Notes: generated from the sequence alone by a model not told the origin. A stretch of 64,000 nucleotides of DNA from VXNF01 sp965116465 (GCA_965116465.1 OZ220687.1:558001-622000), one strand, 5' to 3'. Numbered from the stretch's first letter, positions 10,022 through 19,390 are shown. A program made the numbers and translations.

Positions 10022-10507
10022 CTAGGCGGACTCGTCGCGGCGGTAGGTCCCCGAGCGCCCGCCCGTCTTCTCCCAGAGGCAGACGTCGCTGATGACCATG
10101 GAGCGGTCCAGCGACTTGCACATGTCGTAGATCGTCAGCGCGGCCACGGTGCAGGCGGTCATGGCCTCCATTTCCACCCCCGTGCGGTCCAGCGTCTCGA
10201 CCTCCGCCTCCACGTCGATGTGGCTGTCCTCGATGCTGAAATTGACCAGCACCGAGCCCACGAGCAAGGGATGGCAGAGCGGGATGAGGTCGGGGGTGCG
10301 CTTGGCCGCCTGGATACCGGCCACCCGGGCGACCGCCAGAACGTCGCCCTTGCCGATGGCGCCGCGGGCAACCGCCGAGGCGGTCTCAGAGGTCATGTTG
10401 ACCCTGGCCCGGGCGATGGCGCGCCGATGCGTGGGGTCCTTGGCCGACACGTCCACCATGCGGGCCCGACCCAGGGGATCGAGGTGGGTGAACCCCAGAT
10501 CGCTCAC
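10022..10507 (-). CDS. moaC: Cyclic pyranopterin monophosphate synthase accessory protein MoaC
   Basis: 161 residues, the normal length. With MoaA it converts GTP to cyclic pyranopterin monophosphate in molybdenum-cofactor synthesis. Recognised by RARMVDVSAKDPTHRRA, LIPLCHPLLV and VEMEAMTACTVAALTIYDMCK, which hold the active-site residues of the family. The GTG at 10507 is used because it lies just before the first conserved residues; the long upstream frame is a shadow of moaA. 23 bp downstream of the moaA stop on the same strand. Confidence 0.95.
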   Translation of the reverse strand: MSDLGFTHLDPLGRARMVDVSAKDPTHRRAIARARVNMTSETASAVARGAIGKGDVLAVARVAGIQAAKRTPDLIPLCHPLLVGSVLVNFSIEDSHIDVEAEVETLDRTGVEMEAMTACTVAALTIYDMCKSLDRSMVISDVCLWEKTGGRSGTYRRDESA

Positions 10508-10530
10508 GGCGCCGAGCCTAGCGGCGACCC

Positions 10531-11514
10531 TCAGCCGCCGATCTGCGACATCGACCGGGCTGGCCGGATGAAGTGCACTTTGCCGATGCTGTGACCTGCC
10601 CATTTGTCCGCGACGGCACCGGTCACGATGGCGGCCAACTCGTCGTCGGAAGCACTGCGGCGCAGCGGCCCGCGCAGGTCGTACTCCTCGAGCCCGAAGA
10701 GGCAGTTGCGGAATTGGCCGTCGGCAGTGAGGCGGATCCGGTCGCACGACCCGCAGAACGACTGGGTGACGCTGGCGACCACGCCGAAGAACCCCTTGCC
10801 GTCGAGGTACCGGAAGCGACTGGCGGGCTCGGGGCCCTGCCGGACAGCCTCGAAGGGGAACACCTCGCCGATGCGCCGGGTGATCTCGGTGAGTCCGACC
10901 ACCGATCCGGCGGTCCATCCCTCCTCCGCATCGAGCGGCATGTACTCGATGAAGCGCACCTCGACGCGCTTGCGGCGCCCGAACTCCGCGAAGTCCAGGA
11001 GTTCGTCGTCGTTCTGGCCGCGCATGACGACGACGTTGACCTTCACAGGGGCCAGTCCGGCGGCCAGCGCCGCGTCGAGGCCGTCGAGCACCCGATCCAG
11101 ATCGTCGCGCAGGGTGAGGTCCCGGAACCGGTCGGCCCGCAGCGAGTCCAGCGAGATGTTGATCCGGCGCAAACCCGCGGCGGCCAGATCCTCGGCCAAC
11201 AGGCCGAGCGTGGCACCGTTGGTGGTGAGGGCCAGGTCGGTGCCCAGCGGCGTCAACATCGCCACCAGGTCGGCCAGGCGGGCGCGCACCGTGGGCTCGC
11301 CGCCGGTGAGGCGGATGCTGTGCACGCCGAAGCGCTCCACGAGCAGGCGGGCGACGCGCTCGATCTCCTCGAAGGTCAGCAACTCCGACCGGGGCAGCCA
11401 CTCGAGCCCCTCGGGCGGCATGCAGTAGCCGCAGCGGAAGTTGCAGCGGTCGGTGACGGAGATCCGCAGATCGCGGTGCACCCGACCGAAACCGTCGACG
11501 AGTTGCTCCGCCAT
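10531..11514 (-). CDS. moaA: GTP 3',8-cyclase MoaA
   Basis: 327-residue radical-SAM enzyme. The N-terminal SAM cluster motif is Cys24-x3-Cys28-x2-Cys31 (CNFRCGYC); a second cluster motif appears as FCGSCDRIR followed by a third Cys in FRNCLF; the protein ends in the Gly-Gly tail (SQIGG) needed in MoaA. The ATG at 11514 is preceded by GAGGTG; a GTG three bases upstream is possible but less likely. First enzyme of the cofactor pathway, located between moeA and moaC. Confidence 0.96.
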   Translation of the reverse strand: MAEQLVDGFGRVHRDLRISVTDRCNFRCGYCMPPEGLEWLPRSELLTFEEIERVARLLVERFGVHSIRLTGGEPTVRARLADLVAMLTPLGTDLALTTNGATLGLLAEDLAAAGLRRINISLDSLRADRFRDLTLRDDLDRVLDGLDAALAAGLAPVKVNVVVMRGQNDDELLDFAEFGRRKRVEVRFIEYMPLDAEEGWTAGSVVGLTEITRRIGEVFPFEAVRQGPEPASRFRYLDGKGFFGVVASVTQSFCGSCDRIRLTADGQFRNCLFGLEEYDLRGPLRRSASDDELAAIVTGAVADKWAGHSIGKVHFIRPARSMSQIGG

Positions 11515-11611
11515 CACCTCAGACTACCGGCGCCGCCGGCTGCGGTGCCCATCGCCCCGGGAGTCAGCAGCGCGGGCGGGGTCGTCCCGCCGGCGCGGCC
11601 GGTCCCTGAAC

Positions 11612-12829
11612 TCAGTCCTCGCGGCGCGCCTCGTGCAGGCGGATGAGTTCGACGGCATCGCCGGTGTCGGCTCCGTGCCCGTCGGGCAGCACGGCCAAGC
11701 CGTTGGCCGCCGCCAGCGACGAGAGCTGGTGCGAGCCCTGCCCTCCCGCCGAGCACACCTCGTAACGACCTCGGCGGTACGTCCACACCACCCGGGCGAA
11801 GTGGATCTTGCCGTCGGGGTGACGGCGCAACGGGGCGGCGGCCGTCGCCTGCACGCGGGGCCGGTGCAGCTGCGCGTGTCCCATCATCCGGCGCAGCGCC
11901 GGCCGCGCCAGCAGTTCGAACGACACCATCGAGCTGACCGTGTTGCCGGGCAGGCCGAACACCGGCGTGCCACCCACCAGCCCGAAGGCGAAGGGCTTGG
12001 CCGGCTTGATGGCCACCTGCATCCAGGACATCTCCCCCATCTCGTCCAGGACCACCTTCACGCAGTCGTAGTCGCCCATGCTGACGCCGCCGCTGGTGAG
12101 GACGGCATCACACGTCTCGGCACCCCGGGCGATGGTGGCCCTGATGACCTCCGGATCGTCGCGCACCAAACCCAGGTCGACGCCTTCCAGCCCGGCCTCG
12201 CGGACCAGGCTGAGCAGCGAGTAGCGGTTGGAGTCGCGCACCTGCCCGAGCGCCAGCGGCTCGGGGCCGTCCACAAGTTCGTCGCCGGTGGAGATCACCC
12301 CCACGCGGGGGCGGCGCACCACATCGAGCGCATGGATCCCCAGCCCGGCCAGCACACCCACGTGAGCCGGTTGCAGCACCTCGCCCGGCTCGAAGACCAC
12401 CCTGCCCACCTCGAGGTCCTCGCCCGCCCTGCGGACGTGGTTGCCCGCCGGCACGCTGACCTCGGCAACGACCTGGCCGCCGCCGTCGAGTGTCCGGGTG
12501 CGCTCCACCATGATCACCGCATCGGCACCCGGGGGGATGGGCGCGCCGGTCATGATGCGCACCGCCTGGCCCTGCCCGACGGCCACGTCGGGGGCTCTCC
12601 CGGCTGCCAGCGTGCCGACAACGTCGAGGGTCACCGGCGCCGCCGCGGTGTCCGCCGAACGCACCGCATAGCCGTCCATGGCCGTGTTGTCGAACGCCGG
12701 GACCGCCTCGGCGGCGGCCACCGCGCCGGCGGTCACGTGGCCGAGCGCGCCGACCAATGGCAGCGTGACCGTCGGCAGTGGTGCGCAGCGGTCGATAACG
12801 GCCCGCTGCGCCTGGGCGAGGGGGATCAC
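11612..12829 (-). CDS. moeA: Molybdopterin molybdotransferase MoeA / Glp-type gephyrin-like protein
   Basis: 405 residues with the MoeA order: PAFDNTAMDGYAVRS, VRIMTGAPIPPGADAVIMVE, GVISTGDELV, LTSGGVSMGDYD, IKPAKPFAFG and GLPGNTVSSMVSFELL. It inserts molybdate into adenylylated molybdopterin. In corynebacteria a MoeA paralogue (Glp) also binds FtsZ and its membrane receptor GlpR; the GlpR-like gene three genes downstream allows that second role here. The GTG start overlaps the plsY stop (GTGA), so they are coupled. Confidence 0.94.
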   Translation of the reverse strand: MIPLAQAQRAVIDRCAPLPTVTLPLVGALGHVTAGAVAAAEAVPAFDNTAMDGYAVRSADTAAAPVTLDVVGTLAAGRAPDVAVGQGQAVRIMTGAPIPPGADAVIMVERTRTLDGGGQVVAEVSVPAGNHVRRAGEDLEVGRVVFEPGEVLQPAHVGVLAGLGIHALDVVRRPRVGVISTGDELVDGPEPLALGQVRDSNRYSLLSLVREAGLEGVDLGLVRDDPEVIRATIARGAETCDAVLTSGGVSMGDYDCVKVVLDEMGEMSWMQVAIKPAKPFAFGLVGGTPVFGLPGNTVSSMVSFELLARPALRRMMGHAQLHRPRVQATAAAPLRRHPDGKIHFARVVWTYRRGRYEVCSAGGQGSHQLSSLAAANGLAVLPDGHGADTGDAVELIRLHEARRED

Positions 12830-13449
12830 GAAGTCGTGGCCTGCCGGCGTGTGAAGACGTTGGGGAGCCTGGCTTCCTCTCCCCGGGCGAGGCGCATGAT
12901 GTTACGCCAGTGCATCGCCACGATCACCACCGCCAGAGCCGCCAGCATCACCGGTTCCCACCATCCCACTGAGCCGAACGCCACCTGGATGCCGACGCCG
13001 ACCGGCAGCAGCGGAACCGCCACGAGCGAACCCACCGAGGGCCGGCCCGACCACTTGGTGACGATGAGGAACAGCACGACGGCGCCGAGAGTGGCGAACG
13101 ACCACATCGCCAGCGACACGCCGCCGTAGGTGGCCACTCCCTTGCCGCCGCGCAGGCGCCGCGTGAGGGGCGCGATGTGACCCAGCACCGCCGCCAGCGC
13201 ACAGCCCATGGCGACCGGCCGGCCGGCCAGCAGCAGCGCCACCAGCGTGGGGGCCAGGCCCTTCACCAGGTCGCCGAGGAGCACGAGGGCCCCGGCGCCG
13301 CGTCCGGCCACCCGGTACATGTTGGTGGCACCCGGATTGCGCGAACCCTCCCTCATGGGATCGTGCCCGACGAGGCGGCCCACGAGGTGCGCCGTCGGGA
13401 AGGTGCCAAGCAGGTACGCCAGTGGGACCAGCAGCCACCATGCACTCAT
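12826..13449 (-). CDS. plsY: Acyl-phosphate glycerol-3-phosphate acyltransferase PlsY
   Basis: 207-residue membrane protein that makes lysophosphatidic acid from acyl-phosphate, the first step of phospholipid synthesis. PlsY motifs are GSRNPGATNMYRVAG and LRGGKGVAT, with GHIAP between, within about five to six hydrophobic segments. The C-terminal tail after residue 190 is polar. First gene of the leftward plsY-moeA-moaA-moaC group. Confidence 0.95.
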   Translation of the reverse strand: MSAWWLLVPLAYLLGTFPTAHLVGRLVGHDPMREGSRNPGATNMYRVAGRGAGALVLLGDLVKGLAPTLVALLLAGRPVAMGCALAAVLGHIAPLTRRLRGGKGVATYGGVSLAMWSFATLGAVVLFLIVTKWSGRPSVGSLVAVPLLPVGVGIQVAFGSVGWWEPVMLAALAVVIVAMHWRNIMRLARGEEARLPNVFTRRQATTS

Positions 13450-13635
13450 GGCGACATGTTAGATCAGTCCTCCGTCCCACGTCAGGGCCGGGACGCACCG
13501 ATCGCGCCGAAGTCCCCGGCCCACCCGACGCTGCGACCGGCCCGAGGCGTGGCGCTGAGCGGCGGCAGCTATAGGGTTAGCGGCCGGTCCGTGAGGCGTC
13601 CCCGGCGCCGCGCCGGCGCCGAAGGCGAGGAGCAC

Positions 13636-14031
13636 ATGCCCACCTACGAGTACCGCTGCCGAACCTGTGACGCCTGCTTCGAGGTCCGGCAGAGCTTCAG
13701 CGAGGACAGCCTGACGCGCTGCCCCACCGCCGCCTCCGAGCAGCGCCCGCTCGCCTGCGTCGCCCCCGGCGAGGGGGAAGTGCGCAAGATCTTCAGCGCC
13801 CCCTCGATCACTTTCAAGGGCGACGGTTTCTACAAGACCGACAGCCGCTCCTCGACCAGCCGCTCCACCAACGGGGCGAAGGACAAGGAGCCCTCCGAGG
13901 CCGTCTCGAAGTCCGACGGAACCGCCGAGTCGGCGTCCGACAAGAAGACGTCTGGACCTGGGGCCAAGGAATCCTCCGGCAGCGGCGAGTCGAAGGGTGA
14001 CCGAGCCCCCGCAGGGGCCACCTCGTCGTGA
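13636..14031 (+). CDS. FmdB-family zinc-ribbon protein with altered second knuckle
   Basis: 131 residues starting MPTYEYRCRTCDACFEV, the usual FmdB start. The first CxxC is intact. The second half of the ribbon, normally CPECGG, reads CPTAASEQRPLAC, so the second cysteine pair is spread out. SITFKGDGFYKTDSR is conserved. The last 65 residues are a Ser/Lys/Gly-rich low-complexity tail. The ATG follows GGCGAGGAG. The frame is open far upstream but homology begins only here. It is divergent from plsY and ends 22 bp before the MTA phosphorylase. Role unknown. Confidence 0.8.
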   Translation: MPTYEYRCRTCDACFEVRQSFSEDSLTRCPTAASEQRPLACVAPGEGEVRKIFSAPSITFKGDGFYKTDSRSSTSRSTNGAKDKEPSEAVSKSDGTAESASDKKTSGPGAKESSGSGESKGDRAPAGATSS

Positions 14032-14053
14032 GACCGCCCGAACCGGCGGTGCC

Positions 14054-14872
14054 ATGACAGCCGCCGGCGCGGCACAGATCGGGATCCTGGGGGGCAGCGG
14101 CTTCTACTCGCTGGCCGAGGAGTTGCGCCCCGTCGAGATCGACACGCCGTACGGCCGCCCGTCGGACGCACTGCGGCTGGGCCGTTTCGCCGGCCGGGAC
14201 GTGGCCTTCCTGGCCCGTCACGGCGAGGATCACGAGTACCCGGCTCACCGCGTGCCCTACCGGGCGAACCTGTGGGCGCTGCGATCCGTCGGCGTGACGA
14301 CCCTGCTGGCGCCGTTCTCCTGCGGATCGCTGCAGGCGCACATCGCGCCGGGCGATTTCGTGATCTGCGACCAGATCGTGGACCGCACCCAGGGCCGCCG
14401 GCAGACCTACTACGACGGGCCGGAGACGCACCACGTGACCTTCGCCGATCCGTACTGCCCGGCCCTGCGCCGGACGGCGACCGCCGCGGCCCGCGCCGAG
14501 GGCATAAACGTCCACGAGACGGGCACCGTGGTCGTCATCGAAGGCCCGCGTTTCTCCACCCGCGCCGAGTCACGGTGGTTCACCGCGCTCGGCGGTGACG
14601 TGGTGAACATGACGCAGGTGCCCGAGGCCCCGCTGGCGGCCGAGCTGGGCATGTGCTTCGCCGGCATCGCCCTGGTGACCGACTATGACGCCGGCGCGCT
14701 CGACGACGCAGGCGCCGAGCCGGTCACGCACGAGCAGGTGCTGGCCGTCTTCGAGGAGAATCTCACACGGGTGCGGAACCTGATCGGCCGTCTCGTAGCC
14801 GAACTCCCCCCCACCCGAGCCGCCTGCTGCGGAACTCGGGCGGGCCCTCCCCTCTCCCTCGACACCTCCTAG
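14054..14872 (+). CDS. S-methyl-5'-thioadenosine / purine nucleoside phosphorylase
   Basis: 272 residues of the MTAP/PNP family, which phosphorolyse methylthioadenosine or other purine nucleosides. Features: IGILGGSGFYSL at the N terminus, HGEDHEYPAHRVPYRANLWAL, and the base-binding stretch GGDVVNMTQVPEAPLAAELG. In the latter, MTQVPE resembles the MTAP (MT.xPE) pattern. ATG at 14054 matches the family start. The tail beyond residue 250 is low complexity. Confidence 0.9.
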   Translation: MTAAGAAQIGILGGSGFYSLAEELRPVEIDTPYGRPSDALRLGRFAGRDVAFLARHGEDHEYPAHRVPYRANLWALRSVGVTTLLAPFSCGSLQAHIAPGDFVICDQIVDRTQGRRQTYYDGPETHHVTFADPYCPALRRTATAAARAEGINVHETGTVVVIEGPRFSTRAESRWFTALGGDVVNMTQVPEAPLAAELGMCFAGIALVTDYDAGALDDAGAEPVTHEQVLAVFEENLTRVRNLIGRLVAELPPTRAACCGTRAGPPLSLDTS

Positions 14873-14966
14873 CGGTACCGCAGGCGACCAGCGGTATCCT
14901 GCGCCTCGGCGCCGGGGCTCCGGCGCGGCTTCCCCCCAAAGTCCCACCGGCGAGAGGAAGCCCGCC

Positions 14967-15638
14967 ATGCCCGAGCCGTCCCCGATGCGCCGTCGCGCCG
15001 AATCCCCCACGTGGCGCCGCTCGCTCCTGTACCGCTGGCTGCGCCGTCCGCTCGTCTACTGGAGCGCGGTCGGACTCCTCCTCGTCATCACCGTCATCGC
15101 CCTCGCCCGCCAAACCGACCGTCAGCGGCACCTCACCGAGACCTACGGCGAGTTGCAAAACGTGCCCGTCGCCGTGGCTCTGATCAGGCCCGGGGAGCCC
15201 CTGGACACCGGAACGGTGCGCTGGGAGCATCGTCCGGCCGCCGGCGTGCCCCCCGGCGCCGTCACGGATCTCACCGAGGGTGCGCTCGCGGCGACGGCGA
15301 TCTACCCCGGAGAGGTGATCCACGGCGAGCGGGTGGCCGGTGGCGGCAGCGGGCTCAGCAGCAGGCTCGCACCGGGCGTGGCGGCGGTGTCGGTGCCCAC
15401 CTCCTACGGGGTGCCGCCGGTGCAGCCCGGCGACCGCGTGGACCTGCTCGCCACCTTCGATTCCTTCGCCGACGAGGCGGCACCCGAGGCCTCCAGCGTT
15501 GCTCGGAGCGCGACCGTGCTGGAAATGGGCGAGGACACCGTGACCGTCGCCATCCGGGCGAGCGAGGTGCCCTCCACCGTGTCCGCCCTCGTCTGGGGAG
15601 CCGTCACCGTCGTCGCCGTCGGCACCTCCGCCGGCTGA
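14967..15638 (+). CDS. SAF-domain membrane-anchored protein (CpaB/RcpC-like)
   Basis: 223 residues: basic N terminus, one TM segment (about 34-50, YWSAVGLLLVITVIAL), then an SAF domain (VPVAVALIRPGEPLDTGTVRWEHRPAAG, TAIYPGEVIHGERV) and a beta-rich part (GVAAVSVPTSYGVPPVQPGDRVDLLAT). This is the layout of CpaB/RcpC Flp-pilus proteins, but no other pilus genes are nearby, so the role is open. SD-like GAGAGGAAG precedes the ATG. Convergent with uppP. Confidence 0.75.
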   Translation: MPEPSPMRRRAESPTWRRSLLYRWLRRPLVYWSAVGLLLVITVIALARQTDRQRHLTETYGELQNVPVAVALIRPGEPLDTGTVRWEHRPAAGVPPGAVTDLTEGALAATAIYPGEVIHGERVAGGGSGLSSRLAPGVAAVSVPTSYGVPPVQPGDRVDLLATFDSFADEAAPEASSVARSATVLEMGEDTVTVAIRASEVPSTVSALVWGAVTVVAVGTSAG

Positions 15639-15701
15639 GGTGCACCGTCACGCCGTCAGAGGCCCGCCACAGTCGATCCGCTCACAGCGGCAGGCGGTGG
15701 C

Positions 15702-16541
15702 TCACAGCCAGGGGGTGTTGCGGAAGGAGGTCGCCATGAGCACCAGCACCGAGACGCCGAGGGCCACCCGGTACACGGCGAAGGGGGCGAAGTCGACGCG
15801 GCGCACGAGCGCCACCAGGAGCGCCACCGCCGCCCAGCCCGACAGCGCCGCCGCAACCGTCCCCCAGACGAACGCCGGCCGCGCGCCGGCGGGAATCCCC
15901 GACCAGCCGCCCAGGTCGATCAGCTTGTAGACCGCCGCCCCGGCGATGACCGGGACGCTCATGAGCATGGCGACCCGGGCCGCTTCGAGGCGCGAGTGCC
16001 CCCGGAGGCGGGCGGCGGTCATGATGGCGCCCGACCGCGACACGCCGGGGACCAGCGCCAGCGCCTGCGACACGCCCAGCGCCACGGCGTCGGAGCCGTC
16101 CAGGACCGCGCCGGGCCGGGTGGCGCTGCGGCGATCGGCCCACCACAGCCAGACCCCGAACACCGCCAGGGTGCAGCCGGTCACCCACACCCGCTCGTTG
16201 CGTTCCAGCGCCGACCCGGCCGCCACCCCCACGATCCCCGCAGGCACGGTGGCCAGCACCAGCAGCCAGGCCCGCCGACCGTCGGGACTCCGCCGGCCCA
16301 CGACTTGGCGCGCTCCCGCCGCCACGAGCCCGGCGACCTCCCGGCCGAAGAAGGCCAACACACCCGCCAGGGTGCCGACGTGCAGGGCCACCTCGAACGC
16401 CGTCCACACGCCCGGATCGCCGTCGAAGGGCTCCCAGCCGGCCAGCCAGGTGACGAGCTGCAGATGGCCGCTGGAGGAGATCGGCAGGAACTCCGTCAGC
16501 CCCTGGAGGATGCCGAGGAGAATCGCTTCGAGAACCGACAT
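15702..16541 (-). CDS. uppP: Undecaprenyl-diphosphatase UppP (BacA)
   Basis: 279-residue polytopic membrane enzyme that recycles undecaprenyl pyrophosphate to the carrier used for peptidoglycan and other envelope polymers. Family motifs QGLTEFLPISSSGHL near the N terminus and LVPGVSRSGAIMTA in the middle carry the catalytic residues. About eight hydrophobic segments. The ATG lies 35 bp downstream of the tldE-like gene on the same strand. Confidence 0.95.
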   Translation of the reverse strand: MSVLEAILLGILQGLTEFLPISSSGHLQLVTWLAGWEPFDGDPGVWTAFEVALHVGTLAGVLAFFGREVAGLVAAGARQVVGRRSPDGRRAWLLVLATVPAGIVGVAAGSALERNERVWVTGCTLAVFGVWLWWADRRSATRPGAVLDGSDAVALGVSQALALVPGVSRSGAIMTAARLRGHSRLEAARVAMLMSVPVIAGAAVYKLIDLGGWSGIPAGARPAFVWGTVAAALSGWAAVALLVALVRRVDFAPFAVYRVALGVSVLVLMATSFRNTPWL

Positions 16542-16576
16542 CGCGTGCCCGCCAGCGGGTCAACCCGGCGGGGCGA

Positions 16577-17938
16577 TCACTCCCCCGACACCGTCACGTC
16601 GGCGACCACCAGAGTGACACCCGCGGCCGTCATCGGCAGCCAAGTCAGGTCGCTGCCCACGGCCACCACGTCGAGCAGCATCCGCTGCAGCGTGGACGCC
16701 ACCGTGAACTCCCGGATGGGCTCTGCCAACTCGCCGTCACGGATGCGCAACCCTTCGGCGCCCGTGGAGAAGTCGCCGCTGACCAGGCTCACACCCGAGT
16801 GCAATCCGCTCACGTCCTGCACGAGAACGCCGTCGGACACGGTGCCGATGAGTTCGGCTGGGCTGCGGTCGCCCGGATCCGCCACCAGCGCCATGCAGCC
16901 CACGCCGGGAACCGAGGCGTAGCCCCGCACCGCCGAGCCGGTGGAGGCCGCGCCGAAGCGGCGGCCCGTGTAGCTGTTGTGCAGGAACCGCTGCAGAACG
17001 CCCCCGGTGATCAAGTCGTTGCGGCGCGTGGCCAGGCCCTCGTCGTCGCAGAGACCGGCGCCGAAGGCGGCCGGGTCGGTTGGGTCGTCGGTCAGCGACA
17101 GCAGGGGCGTGGCCACCTGCTCGCCGAGGCGGCCGGCGAACAGTGAGCGGTTCGTCACCGCGGCCTCCCCGGACACGGTGGCACCGACGAGGCCCAGGAA
17201 CTGCGCCGTGACCCACGGGTCGAACACGACGGTGGTGCGCATCGTGGCGGGCTTGCGGGCGCCGAGCAGCCGCACGGCCCGCTCGGTGGCGTCGGTGGCC
17301 GCCCGCTTCAGGTCGAGGTCCTCGAGGCTGCGGCCGACGCTGAAGCCGAAGCCGGTCTGCGTGTCGTCGCCCTCGGAGGCCAGCGAGAAGGCCGAGAGGT
17401 GACAGCTGGAGTCGCGGTCGATCGCACGGATGCCGCTGGTGGTGACCACCGCGCCGACGGACAGGGAGTCGGCGTAGTCGGCCGACTCCACCCCGCGGAT
17501 GCGCCGGTCGCCCGCCAGCACCGCCCGCTCCAACTCCAGGGCGAGGTCGATCTTGCACTCGGGCGCAATCGCCGCCAGTTCGGGACGCCAGAGGTCCAAC
17601 TGCGGAGGCGCGACTCCGTCGGGCACCGCCACGCCGAGGTGCTCGTCAGGGGTGCCGAAGGCGGCGTTGTCCCGGGCCTCTGCCAGCGTCTCGGCCACGA
17701 CTGAGGGCTCGTGGCTGCCGGCGTGGGCGAACCCCTGCCGCCGGTCGACGACCACCCTGATGCCGACCCCGTCGACGGTGGCGGATGCGAACGACTCCAC
17801 CTCGCCGTTCCAGGCGCGGACGCTGGTATCCACCGACCGCACCGCCACGACCTCGATCTGCTCTCCGGGCCGCGCCCGGGCCACCACGCTGTCGCCGAGG
17901 ACCGCCAACGCCTCGCCGGTACCGTCGTCGATGCTCAC
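16577..17938 (-). CDS. TldE/PmbA-type subunit of the TldD/E metalloprotease
   Basis: 453 residues of the TldD/PmbA family without the HExxxH zinc motif, as expected for the non-catalytic TldE/PmbA partner. Recognisable are VRAWNGEVESFASATVDGVG in the N-terminal barrel and ITGGVLQRFLHNSYTGRRFG and GVSLVSGDFSTGAEGLRI near the C terminus. It lies 45 bp downstream of tldD on the same strand, so the two form a heterodimeric protease that degrades unfolded or modified peptides. UppP follows. Confidence 0.9.
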   Translation of the reverse strand: MSIDDGTGEALAVLGDSVVARARPGEQIEVVAVRSVDTSVRAWNGEVESFASATVDGVGIRVVVDRRQGFAHAGSHEPSVVAETLAEARDNAAFGTPDEHLGVAVPDGVAPPQLDLWRPELAAIAPECKIDLALELERAVLAGDRRIRGVESADYADSLSVGAVVTTSGIRAIDRDSSCHLSAFSLASEGDDTQTGFGFSVGRSLEDLDLKRAATDATERAVRLLGARKPATMRTTVVFDPWVTAQFLGLVGATVSGEAAVTNRSLFAGRLGEQVATPLLSLTDDPTDPAAFGAGLCDDEGLATRRNDLITGGVLQRFLHNSYTGRRFGAASTGSAVRGYASVPGVGCMALVADPGDRSPAELIGTVSDGVLVQDVSGLHSGVSLVSGDFSTGAEGLRIRDGELAEPIREFTVASTLQRMLLDVVAVGSDLTWLPMTAAGVTLVVADVTVSGE

Positions 17939-17983
17939 GCGACCGTCGCCCCGCCGCCGACGTTGACGCCGCGACCGGCGGCG

Positions 17984-19390
17984 CTAGGCGGCGGTGCCAC
18001 CGACAGTGAGACGCTGCACCCGCAGCGTGGGGGTGCCGTCGCCCACCGGCACACCCTGGCCGTCCTTGCCGCACATTCCCGGAGAACCCATGGCGAAGTC
18101 GTTGGCCACGGCATCGATGGCCATCAGCACCTCCGGGCCGTTGCCGATGAGGTTGCCCTCGCGGATCGGCGCGGTGAGGCGGCCGTCCTCGATCAGATAG
18201 GCCTCGGTCATCCCGAACACGAAATCGCCGGTGGCGGTGTTCACCTGCCCCCCGCCGAGGTGCGCCACGTAGACCCCGTGGCTCGTATCGGCCACGATGT
18301 CGTCGGGATCGCTGTCGCCGTTGCCGATGAAGGTGTTGGTCATGCGCACCATGGGCAGGTGCTGATAGCTCTGGCGGCGCCCGTTCCCCGACGAGGCGTC
18401 CCGCCCGTCGCGGTCGGCTCTCAGCCGGTCCCACATGTAGTCCACCAGCACGCCGTCGGCGATGAGCACGTTGCGCTGGGCGGGGCGCCCCTCGTCGTCG
18501 ACGGCGTAACAGCCCCACTCGCCGGGCATCGTGCCGTCGTCGACGAGCGTGACCATGGGGCTCGCCACCCGCTCGCCGATCTGCCCGACGAAGACCGACA
18601 TGTCCTTGTGGATGTGGTCGGCCTCCAACCCGTGCCCGCAGGCCTCGTGGAACAGCACTCCGCCCCCTCCCGGCCCGATGACCACCGGCATGGTCCCGCT
18701 GGGAGCGGGCACCGCCTCCAGCTTGCGCAGCGCGCGCCGCGCGGCCGTGCGCGCCAGATCGGCCACATCGACCCGCTCGAAGAGTTCGAAGCCCACGGTG
18801 TGCCCGACGGTCTCCCGGCCGTTCTGCTTGCCACCGTCACCCGCCGCGTCCACCGACACCGCGAAGAAGGTCTTCACCTGCTCGTCGCCGGACAGCAGGC
18901 CGTCGCTGTTGGCCACCAGGATCCGTCGCCGGCTGTCGCCGTAGGTGCAGGCGACCTGGAACACGGCGGCCCCCTCGGCACGGGCGGCCTCCTCGGCAGC
19001 GACCAGCAACTCCACCTTCCTGGCCTTGGCGACGGTGTCGGGGAGCACGGCCACCTCGTTGGGATGCGGCGCCTCGCGGCGGCTCAGCGCCACGGCGTCC
19101 TGCCGCTCCCCCCCGGCGCGGGCGGCCGCGGCGGCGGCACGGGCGGCGCTGCGCAGCCCGTCGGCGGAGAGATCGGTGGTGTGGGCGAAGCCGATCGACT
19201 CCCCGGAGCGGACACGGACGCCCGCACCCCTCAACCGCCCCGAGACCAGCTCCTCGACCCTCCCGTCGTCGAACGAGGCACGGGAGTTGCGCCGGTCCTC
19301 GACGAAGACCTCGGCGAAGTCACCGCCGGTGCGGAGGGCCGCATGCAGGGTGGCATCGAGGAGTTCCGCATCCGGCATGGCGCTTGACAT
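17984..19390 (-). CDS. tldD: TldD metalloprotease catalytic subunit
   Basis: 468 residues. The zinc-site motif HEACGH (His248, Glu249, His253) is present in FHEACGHGLEADHIHKD, as in catalytic TldD. Other family features: GGGQVNTATGDFVFGMTEAY and IGNGPEVLMAIDAVANDFAM. The ATG at 19390 has GGAGG seven bases upstream and gives the family length; the frame is open to 20071 but that extension is low-complexity shadow. Acts in the cytoplasm with the downstream TldE-like protein. Confidence 0.93.
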   Translation of the reverse strand: MSSAMPDAELLDATLHAALRTGGDFAEVFVEDRRNSRASFDDGRVEELVSGRLRGAGVRVRSGESIGFAHTTDLSADGLRSAARAAAAAARAGGERQDAVALSRREAPHPNEVAVLPDTVAKARKVELLVAAEEAARAEGAAVFQVACTYGDSRRRILVANSDGLLSGDEQVKTFFAVSVDAAGDGGKQNGRETVGHTVGFELFERVDVADLARTAARRALRKLEAVPAPSGTMPVVIGPGGGGVLFHEACGHGLEADHIHKDMSVFVGQIGERVASPMVTLVDDGTMPGEWGCYAVDDEGRPAQRNVLIADGVLVDYMWDRLRADRDGRDASSGNGRRQSYQHLPMVRMTNTFIGNGDSDPDDIVADTSHGVYVAHLGGGQVNTATGDFVFGMTEAYLIEDGRLTAPIREGNLIGNGPEVLMAIDAVANDFAMGSPGMCGKDGQGVPVGDGTPTLRVQRLTVGGTAA

